Source: a bacterium (GTDB taxonomy: Bacteria; Zhuqueibacterota; Zhuqueibacteria; Oleimicrobiales; Geothermoviventaceae). Taken from it: 64,000 nucleotides of DNA. Both the position numbers and the translations under genes were made by a program. The stretch covers positions 62,001 to 126,000 of the forward strand of contig JAPWUV010000010.1 in the NCBI GenBank assembly GCA_028275345.1, in the 5' to 3' direction. Below the pieces are notes generated by a model, which did no database searches, was not told the DNA's origin, and saw only the letters and a list, made by a program, of their open reading frames with translations. Shown here one piece after another: positions 58,601-64,000 of this stretch (position 1 is the stretch's first letter; each line of letters starts with the position of its first letter).

Positions 58601-59617
58601 TCAGTCCGTCGGTAAGTAGCGGCTATCGAGGTTCAGAGATGGAGCCGGGGCGAGACGCAAATCGGATCGAACGCCGTGCAGGAGGTGGAAAAAGCCTGCG
58701 CGTGCGATCATGGCGGCGTTATCGGTACAGAACTCAGGTTTCGGGACGAATACGGGGATGCCTGTCTCCGCGGCGAGCTCCTCGAGCGCCCGCCGAAGCC
58801 TTCGGTTCCGTGCAACCCCTCCCACCACCGAGAGAGACCGCACCCCAAACTCCTGACACGCGCGCAAAGCCTTCGCCACCAACACATCCACCACCGCTTT
58901 CTGAAAGCTCGCGGCCACATCGGCGAGGCGTTTCTCCCGTTCTTGCGGCGACAGAGCCCGATGGTAGTAGAGGACGGCCGTCTTCAGACCGCTGAAACTG
59001 AAGTCGTACGAGTTCTCCATGAGACCACGCGGAAAAGACACCGCGTTCTCCTGTCCGGCCGCTGCGGCTGCCTCGATGGCCGGCCCTCCGGGATAGCCCA
59101 GACCGAGGATCCGGGCCACCTTGTCAAAGGCTTCCCCTGCCGCATCGTCCCGAGTCCTGCCGAGCACCTGATAGTCCCCAAGCCTCCGGACAAGGACCAA
59201 TTGCGTATGCCCCCCGCTGACCACAAGACACACGCCGGGCAGTTCCGGAAACGGCTCCTCCAGGAAGTTGGCGAAGATGTGGCCTTCGATGTGATTGATC
59301 CCCACCAGGGGGAGCCGCAAGGCCACCGCCAGCCCTTTGGCCACATTGAGCCCGACAATCAGGCTCCCCACGAGTCCGGGCCCGTACGTGACGGCCACAG
59401 CCCCCAGGTCTCGGAAGGAAAGCCCCGCTCGCCGAATCACGTAGCGGATGGTCGGGATCAACGTCCGCATATGCGCCCGACTGGCGAACTCGGGGACGAC
59501 CCCGCCGTATTCCTCGTGCACAGCCTGGTAGTGCACGGCGTGAGCCAGCAAGCCTTGCTCACTGTACAAGGCCGCCGAGGTCTCATCACAGGAGGTTTCG
59601 ATTCCCAGAACGATCAC
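58601..59617 (-). CDS. tsaD: tRNA threonylcarbamoyladenosine synthesis protein TsaD
   Basis: 338 residues. It transfers the threonylcarbamoyl group to A37 of ANN-decoding tRNAs, in complex with TsaB and TsaE. Visible motifs are GIETSCDETSAA at the N terminus, the metal-binding HIEGHIFANF, VVSGGHTQLVLV and VVGGVARNRRLR, then a C-terminal Asp in FCTDNAAMI. Length is typical. It follows cdaR by 24 bp. Confidence 0.97.
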   Translation of the reverse strand: MIVLGIETSCDETSAALYSEQGLLAHAVHYQAVHEEYGGVVPEFASRAHMRTLIPTIRYVIRRAGLSFRDLGAVAVTYGPGLVGSLIVGLNVAKGLAVALRLPLVGINHIEGHIFANFLEEPFPELPGVCLVVSGGHTQLVLVRRLGDYQVLGRTRDDAAGEAFDKVARILGLGYPGGPAIEAAAAAGQENAVSFPRGLMENSYDFSFSGLKTAVLYYHRALSPQEREKRLADVAASFQKAVVDVLVAKALRACQEFGVRSLSVVGGVARNRRLRRALEELAAETGIPVFVPKPEFCTDNAAMIARAGFFHLLHGVRSDLRLAPAPSLNLDSRYLPTD

Positions 59618-59641
59618 GGCCGATCTCCGGGGTTCTCCTGG

Positions 59642-60616
59642 TCATCGACGGAGGCGTTCCAGCAGGACGCGGATCTCGGTCGGCTCCACCTTCTCAACCT
59701 GGATTCCTGGCGGGGCCGAAACCCGCACGACGTACTCGCTCATCGAACCCGGGACGGGCGAGCTGTAATCCACAAAGGGCCGTACGGCTCCCGGATTCAA
59801 TTCCACAACTCGGCTCATGGCTCCGCGAACCGTTACACTCACTTCCGGAGGCATCGCGACCCCGCGCGTGCCCGGCGGCACATTCTCGACCGTCACCGGA
59901 AGTTGCACGAGCGTTCGCTCCATCAGCTTGTCCACCCTGGCGATCACCCGGACTCGACTGGGCACCACGGAGACGCGCGCCGGAGGATCCAAGGGGACGT
60001 CCACGAGCACATCCTTCCGAACGTCCTGGTACGTGCGTCGGACCGTGCTCACGCCCCCCATTCGCCTGACGACGGATCTTGGCCCCCGCACAAGGACGCT
60101 CTCCGGGCGCGTCTCGACTCCGGCCAGCAAGGTATATCCCGGAGCCGGTCGGATCTCGACCTGCCCTTTCACCGGGAGGCGGTCCTCCGCGACCAGATCG
60201 AGCTCGACACGAAGGGTCTCGGGACTCACGACTTCCACCACCCGGATCTGACCGGCCCAACGTCCCAAGGCCACATCTGCCACCTTGGGTCGCCAGGTCT
60301 TACCCCGGGTCACACCCGAAAGATCCGCGGCGAGCCAGACATCACGCCCGACCATCAAGCCGATCAGCGCCTTCCCAGAGCCTTCCACACGGACCAGCGC
60401 TCGCGGCGGCAGCTCGTCCAGCATCATTCGGTCGGGGGCAAGATTCGTCACCCGGATCGGGATCTCCAGCTCGTACTGGTACGTGCTCTCTGTGACCACG
60501 TAGAACCAGAGGAAAAACGCCATCGCCAGGGCGATCAATTTCACGCGCAGATTCCGAATCCCCGCAGCCGGCAAGTGCTGCCACGATCGGGATCGTTTTT
60601 CAGCAGACTTTTGCAC
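59642..60616 (-). CDS. YbbR/CdaR domain protein
   Basis: 324 residues: one N-terminal membrane helix (LRVKLIALAMAFFLWFYVV, about 22-40), followed by several YbbR-type beta domains. These include repeated AxDLSGV-like and VRGPRSVVRRMGGV segments with RVxVxxxxxRVxVxxx strands. CdaR proteins regulate the diadenylate cyclase CdaA, but no cdaA is in the window. GTG 60616 has GAGG 7 nt upstream and is preferred over ATG 60640 and the longer frame. The terminator at 60700-60739 separates it from the gene upstream. Confidence 0.78.
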   Translation of the reverse strand: MQKSAEKRSRSWQHLPAAGIRNLRVKLIALAMAFFLWFYVVTESTYQYELEIPIRVTNLAPDRMMLDELPPRALVRVEGSGKALIGLMVGRDVWLAADLSGVTRGKTWRPKVADVALGRWAGQIRVVEVVSPETLRVELDLVAEDRLPVKGQVEIRPAPGYTLLAGVETRPESVLVRGPRSVVRRMGGVSTVRRTYQDVRKDVLVDVPLDPPARVSVVPSRVRVIARVDKLMERTLVQLPVTVENVPPGTRGVAMPPEVSVTVRGAMSRVVELNPGAVRPFVDYSSPVPGSMSEYVVRVSAPPGIQVEKVEPTEIRVLLERLRR

Positions 60617-60699
60617 AGCCGATCCTCGTGCGCCACCCATCTTGCAGCTCGTAATCTGGAGCCCCGCCCACGGCCTCCCCCTCCCCGAAGCAGGCAACG

Positions 60700-60739
60700 A
60701 AAAAGGGTAAAAGGCTCACGCGGAACCCCTTACCCTTTT
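60700..60739 (-). terminator. Rho-independent terminator
   Basis: On the minus strand, AAAAGGGTAA (60730-60739) pairs exactly with TTACCCTTTT (60701-60710), with a run of T after it. A second inner stem GGTTC/GAGCC can form in the loop. It lies 33 bp after the zinc-ribbon gene's stop and ends that small unit. Confidence 0.75.
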
Positions 60740-60772
60740 GCAAAAGCCCAGAACGAGGCTAACGGCAACGCC

Positions 60773-60970
60773 TCATTTCCCTCGCGAGGTGCGAGGGATG
60801 GACTCACCCACCGTGATCTCGCCGTTATCGATACGAAGGTGAAAGCCACACTCGGGATTGGTGCACACCCACGCTTTGTACAGAATGGACGCTCCTTCAC
60901 GGCCGTAGTCGGAGAGTGGTACCAGAACCCCCAGCGAGCATTTGAGACATTGCGGAAAGGTGCGCTCCAT
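60773..60970 (-). CDS. small zinc-ribbon protein
   Basis: 65 residues. Two cysteine pairs, CLKC near residue 8 and CTNPEC near residue 36, fit a zinc ribbon; between them lies VLVPLSDYGREGASILYKAWV. Family unknown; such small ribbon proteins may bind nucleic acid or partners. ATG 60970 has GGAGG 7 nt upstream. It lies in a two-gene unit with the gene at 61042-61359, between a consensus-like promoter and a terminator. Confidence 0.68.
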   Translation of the reverse strand: MERTFPQCLKCSLGVLVPLSDYGREGASILYKAWVCTNPECGFHLRIDNGEITVGESIPRTSRGK

Positions 60971-61041
60971 CCCCGCTCCTCCCACGCAACGCTGGTCTTG
61001 GCCCCTTGGTCCGTCGCCCCCGAGGATCGAGTGGGAACCGG

Positions 61042-61359
61042 TCAGAAGGCTTCCCCGTCGCGGATCCCCAACCGGCGCTTGAACTCTTCGTCCGTCTCGT
61101 AAAGGATGAACTCACGGAACGGGTAATTGCGGGACATGATGAAGCGGATCGTGGCTCTCCAGCTTTCGGCCTCCGACAAACCCCGGGTCGTGAGAATCAG
61201 ATCCTGCAGATCTCCGTCCTTGAGCTCGTCCACTGCCCGCTTCCAGACCTCCGCCACCGCTTCGTCCATCATCCCCGAGAGCACGCCGAGCGTCAAGCGC
61301 CACTCGATCTCCTCACGGACCTTGTCCAGTTTGTTGCGCCGATTCTTCCCTCCCTCCAT
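61042..61359 (-). CDS. hypothetical helical protein
   Basis: 105 residues, charged and helical throughout (KVREEIEWRLTLGVLSGMMDEAVAEVWKRAVDELKDGDL in two helices), with no membrane segment or signal. No family recognised. The ATG has AAGG about 7 nt upstream. It is first in a unit with the zinc-ribbon gene (71 bp downstream), under the promoter at 61404-61432. Confidence 0.7.
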   Translation of the reverse strand: MEGGKNRRNKLDKVREEIEWRLTLGVLSGMMDEAVAEVWKRAVDELKDGDLQDLILTTRGLSEAESWRATIRFIMSRNYPFREFILYETDEEFKRRLGIRDGEAF

Positions 61360-61403
61360 GAGGGCACCTTTCTGCGTGCGTACACCTTCGAACCTCGTAG
61401 GCC

Positions 61404-61432
61404 AATTTAACAGCCGACCCGCTCTTTGTCAA
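61404..61432 (-). promoter_or_regulatory. sigma70-type promoter for the two-small-gene unit
   Basis: Minus strand: consensus -35 TTGACA (61427-61432), 17 bp, -10 TAAATT (61404-61409). This is the closest match to consensus in the window along with that of gcvPB. Expected start is near 61397, about 38 nt before the ATG. Confidence 0.8.
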
Positions 61433-61504
61433 CAGATATTTCCCGGCGCTCCTCGCCCCTTCCAGGCCTCGGTGGAGGCAGCGACACACTTGTCTTCCCA
61501 AAAC

Positions 61505-61526
61505 AAAAAAGGCGGGATCACCCGCC
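61505..61526 (-). terminator. Rho-independent terminator of the rpsF-ssb-rpsR-rplI operon
   Basis: Minus strand: GGCGGG-TGAT-CCCGCC, an exact 6 bp stem with 4 nt loop, followed at once by TTTTTT (61505-61510). It lies about 30 bp after the rplI stop. Confidence 0.92.
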
Positions 61527-61554
61527 CCTGCCGTTGCAACCTCTCCGCGATGTG

Positions 61555-61998
61555 CTATTCGCGCACTACCCAGACCTTGATCTTGGCCTCCACCTCCGGG
61601 TGAAGCTTGATGGGGACGTCATAGATGCCGAGCGCCTTGAGCGGCTCTTCGAGCATGATCTTGCGGCGATCGATCTCGAATCCCTTTTGTTGCAATAGCT
61701 CGGCGATCATCTGCGACGTCACCGCCCCGAACACCCTGTCATCCTCGCCGACGGAGACTGTGGCCGTCACCGACACCCCATTCAACTTCTCCGCCAGCCG
61801 CTGCGCAGCCCTTTTCTCGCGATTCGCTCGCAGGCTCTCGCGCTTCTTTTCCTCCTCCAACATCCGAAGATTGGCGGGCGTGGCCGGCATGGCCAGGCCT
61901 CGCGGGATGAGATAATTCCGGGCGTAGCCGTCACTCACGTCCAGGATCTTGCCCGGCCCGCCCAGTTTTTCCACCTCCTGCCGGAGAATAACCCGCAT
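61555..61998 (-). CDS. rplI: 50S ribosomal protein L9
   Basis: 147 residues, full length. The N-terminal rRNA-binding domain is MRVILRQEVEKLGGPGKILDVSDGYARNYLIPRGLA, in two parts around the conserved G-DGYARN-LIP motif; the long connecting helix (EEEKKRESLRANREKRAAQRLA) leads to the C-terminal domain. Last gene of the operon, followed by a terminator. Confidence 0.97.
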   Translation of the reverse strand: MRVILRQEVEKLGGPGKILDVSDGYARNYLIPRGLAMPATPANLRMLEEEKKRESLRANREKRAAQRLAEKLNGVSVTATVSVGEDDRVFGAVTSQMIAELLQQKGFEIDRRKIMLEEPLKALGIYDVPIKLHPEVEAKIKVWVVRE

Positions 61999-62010
61999 GA
62001 CTCACCTCGC

Positions 62011-62232
62011 CTATCGTGAAAGTTCCGCGACGAAAGGTAGGAGGGCCAAATGCCGCGCCCGCTTGATGGCCAGTTTCAGTTGCCTCTGGTGCCGGGCGCA
62101 GGTCCCCGACGTCCTTCGGGGGATGATTTTCCCTTGCTCCGTGATGAACCGCCGCAATTTCCGCTCATCCTTATAGTCGATGTAGATCTCGCCCTCTTCG
62201 CAGAAGCGACAAATCCTCCTTCGTCGTAGCAT
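62011..62232 (-). CDS. rpsR: 30S ribosomal protein S18
   Basis: 73 residues. The conserved core [20 protein letters not shown] and [20 protein letters not shown] is intact. Near the N terminus CRFC (and Cys plus His later in TGTCARH) form a zinc-binding set, so this is the Cys-containing (C+) form of S18. It lies between ssb and rplI as usual. Confidence 0.97.
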   Translation of the reverse strand: MLRRRRICRFCEEGEIYIDYKDERKLRRFITEQGKIIPRRTSGTCARHQRQLKLAIKRARHLALLPFVAELSR

Positions 62233-62259
62233 GCCTCTTCCCTCGTTTCCACCGTACGC

Positions 62260-62724
62260 TCAAAGCTCAAGCTCTCGGTAACCGAAGTCGAACTCGGTCG
62301 GAGCCTGTTCCTCCAGATCCGCTGTTTCCGGAGGAACCATCATCGTCTTGTCGCTCGTCTCCGCCTCGCCGGTGTGCGGCCTCAGCATTCGCTCCAAGAA
62401 TTGCACCCGGCGTGCTCGGATCTCCAGCGTCCCTCGATTCCCCTCCTCAGGATTCCCCTGGGAGAGAAGCTCGCCATCCAACAAGACCGGGCTACCCGCC
62501 CTGAGATTTCGCTGGCAAAGCTCCGCAAGCCTTTGCTGAACGACGACATCCACCTCGCACCGATTCTCGCGAAACTGCCCCGCATTGTCGCGGAACTTGC
62601 GCACGCTGTGGATGCGAAACCGCCCTACCAGCCTACCATCTTCCGTCTGCATGATCTCCGGCTCACGGAGCACAGTGCCGGCAATTAGGACCGTGTTGAT
62701 GTCCGGAAGACGAGTGTTCCCCAT
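62260..62724 (-). CDS. ssb: single-stranded DNA-binding protein
   Basis: 154 residues. The OB-fold domain (about 1-110) shows INTVLIAGTVLREPEIMQT, RFRIHSVRKFRDNAG, ENRCEVDVVVQQ and GSPVLLDGELLSQ. The C terminus is acidic (EEQAPTEFDFGYRELEL) but lacks the usual DDDIPF-type end that recruits repair and replication partners. It may therefore be the accessory copy of an organism with more than one SSB. Start uncertain: ATG 62724, or GTG at 62733 or 62745. It sits between rpsF and rpsR, the standard place. Confidence 0.88.
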   Translation of the reverse strand: MGNTRLPDINTVLIAGTVLREPEIMQTEDGRLVGRFRIHSVRKFRDNAGQFRENRCEVDVVVQQRLAELCQRNLRAGSPVLLDGELLSQGNPEEGNRGTLEIRARRVQFLERMLRPHTGEAETSDKTMMVPPETADLEEQAPTEFDFGYRELEL

Positions 62725-62768
62725 TTCCTGCACCGTCCCTCCCACAGGTCCGACTCTTCCCGGGCCGA

Positions 62769-63245
62769 TTACTTCTCCTCGTCAAGCTCGTCGGAGTCGG
62801 ACGGCTGGTCAAGATCCGGGACCTCTTCCTCAGGAGCGGCCAGAGCCTCTCCCTGTGCCTCCGGGGCCATGCCGTGGCTCTCCTGCACTTCCGAAGCCCC
62901 GGCCGCCTCCTTGACTCCTCCCTGCTCTGCCAACTGTCGCTCTTTCTCGAGCGCCGCCTTCGACAGATGGATCGTGAGATACCGCAGGATGTTTTCGTCC
63001 AGGCGGTATTCCCTCTCCAGCGCGGCCACGATGGCAGGCGGACCGTCGAAACGCACGTACACATAGTAACCGTACTGGCGTTTGCGAATCTCGTAGGCCA
63101 GCCTGCGCTTGCCCCACTTCTCCACCCGCCGAACCTCACCCCCATTGTCGGAGATGAACTTCACGTATCTCCGGATGGTCTCCTCGAGCTCCTCGGCTCG
63201 AAGGAGCGAATCAATGACGAACGTTGTCTCGTAAGCTCGAAGCAC
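62769..63245 (-). CDS. rpsF: 30S ribosomal protein S6
   Basis: 158 residues. The S6 core is residues 1-95 (LRAYETTFVIDSLL, VRRVEKWGKRRLAYEIRKRQYGYYVYVRF, ILRYLTIHL). It has a long C-terminal tail of about 60 residues, rich in Glu, Ala and Asp (VPDLDQPSDSDELDEEK), about a third longer than in E. coli, where tails are also modified. First gene of the rpsF operon. Confidence 0.96.
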   Translation of the reverse strand: MLRAYETTFVIDSLLRAEELEETIRRYVKFISDNGGEVRRVEKWGKRRLAYEIRKRQYGYYVYVRFDGPPAIVAALEREYRLDENILRYLTIHLSKAALEKERQLAEQGGVKEAAGASEVQESHGMAPEAQGEALAAPEEEVPDLDQPSDSDELDEEK

Positions 63246-63394
63246 GTGACTCCTCCTTTTCCGTGACGGTGCCTTTTCTCACCGCTCCCGCCGGCCGGTT
63301 CGCGCCTCCGTGCCCGGCCACGAATCCCCGGCGAGATCACGGTCGATTCAGTTCCTCCCCCCTCGTTCCTCCGACGCCACCCGGAAGAGCGGTG

Positions 63395-63970
63395 CTACCT
63401 GTTGAACCGCGCCATTGCCTTCTCGGCTCCCTCGCACGCGAAAGAAGTAATGGCGTCGACTGCCCTTTCCACAACCTCCGGCAGCCGCTCCTCTTCCTCC
63501 GGGTTGAATGGGGACAACACGTAGTCGATCAGCCCTCCCTGCGGGAATTGATTCCCGATGCCAATCCGGAGCCTGGGGAAAGCTTGAGTGCCAAGTTCCG
63601 CGATGACGGAGGCGAGTCCATTGTGCCCGCCGTCGCTCCCCTTCAGACGGAGGCGCAGCTTGCCGAATGGAAGGGAAACGTCATCGCATACCACGAGCAC
63701 CTCCTGCGCTTCCAGGCCCTCTTTCGCTACCGCCTCCCGGACGGCAATTCCGCTGCGGTTCATGTAGGTCAAGGGCTTCAGAAGCTTCACCATTGCATCG
63801 CCGCACCCGGGAGGTTCGAGCCAGCAGCTTTCCAACGCCGTTCCCCGCCTTACGAAGTCCACCCGCCACCTTTCCGCAGCCCGATCCACAACCCGAAAGC
63901 CCAGATTGTGTCGGGTCCGGAGATAGCGTTCGCCGGGATTCCCAAGACCCACGACAAGCCAACGCCTCAT
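63395..63970 (-). CDS. pth: peptidyl-tRNA hydrolase
   Basis: 191 residues. It releases peptide from peptidyl-tRNA. Active-site set visible: Asn in GLGNPGERY, catalytic His in TRHNLGF, Asn in YMNRSG, Asp in CDDVSLPFG and His in DGGHNGL. Length is normal. It lies 149 bp upstream of rpsF on the same strand. The 30 bases to the window's right edge are too short to identify the next gene (rplY is often upstream of pth). Confidence 0.97.
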   Translation of the reverse strand: MRRWLVVGLGNPGERYLRTRHNLGFRVVDRAAERWRVDFVRRGTALESCWLEPPGCGDAMVKLLKPLTYMNRSGIAVREAVAKEGLEAQEVLVVCDDVSLPFGKLRLRLKGSDGGHNGLASVIAELGTQAFPRLRIGIGNQFPQGGLIDYVLSPFNPEEEERLPEVVERAVDAITSFACEGAEKAMARFNR

Positions 63971-64000
63971 GTGGAATCCGCTCCGGACCCACCCCGATCC

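Noticed and set aside
58676-61102. 808-codon plus-strand open frame opposite tsaD, cdaR and the zinc-ribbon gene
   Set aside because: Crosses three genes and a terminator on the other strand; no conserved motifs.

Overview
The window is a gene-dense, high-GC bacterial chromosome segment, with most genes on the minus strand. The envelope is Gram-negative: there are lipoproteins, a beta-barrel-like protein, ExbB/ExbD/TonB-type proteins and many signal peptides. The giant adhesin ends in an 'NYPNPFNP'-type sorting domain, and the order parA-parB-M23 peptidase-bactofilin-ATP synthase also fits. Together these suggest the FCB superphylum, perhaps a KSB1/Calditrichota-like lineage. That placement is inference, because the window holds no rRNA. 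No tRNA, rRNA, CRISPR array, insertion sequence or prophage was seen.

Layout. (1) 1-2697: two-component signalling (partial response regulator, histidine kinase, receiver-GGDEF protein). (2) 2781-6071: glycine decarboxylase subunit 2 (gcvPB), divergent from a secreted transglutaminase-like protein. (3) 6137-14365: carbohydrate operon of UxaE-like epimerase, exported GH38 alpha-mannosidase, xylose-isomerase-like protein and a lipoprotein prolyl isomerase. (4) 14570-21929: SLC13 and CstA-type transporters, LemA, nucleotidyltransferase, TPM protein, a small unknown protein, a tail-anchored receiver protein and nth. (5) 22153-24696, plus strand: nitroreductase, sfsA (apparent non-canonical start), small lipoprotein, rlmB. 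(6) 24728-27153: selA and trxB. (7) 27490-35442: a 2,650-residue surface protein with 14 intact tandem invasin-like Ig modules plus one split by a carbohydrate-binding-like domain. (8) 35717-45907: complete F1Fo ATP synthase with bactofilin, M23 peptidase and ParAB upstream. (9) 46089-47270: trypsin-like protease. (10) 47527-56218: beta-barrel-like protein, two TPR proteins, a small exported protein, ExbB, two ExbD proteins and an FHA-like/TonB-like AgmX/PglI-type protein. This resembles a compact version of the Myxococcus Agl-Glt machinery and is the most interesting system here. (11) 56418-60616: VWA membrane protein, tsaD, cdaR. (12) 60773-61359: a promoter- and terminator-bounded unit of two small genes. 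(13) 61555-63970: rplI, rpsR, ssb, rpsF, pth.

Several sigma70-like promoters share a pattern: a -35 starting TTG (often TTGC), a 16-17 bp spacer, and a -10 close to TAAATT or TATATT. Two Rho-independent terminators are clear. Strong GGAGG ribosome sites let many start codons be placed downstream of the longest reading frame. Function calls come from motifs read by eye; no database search was run.
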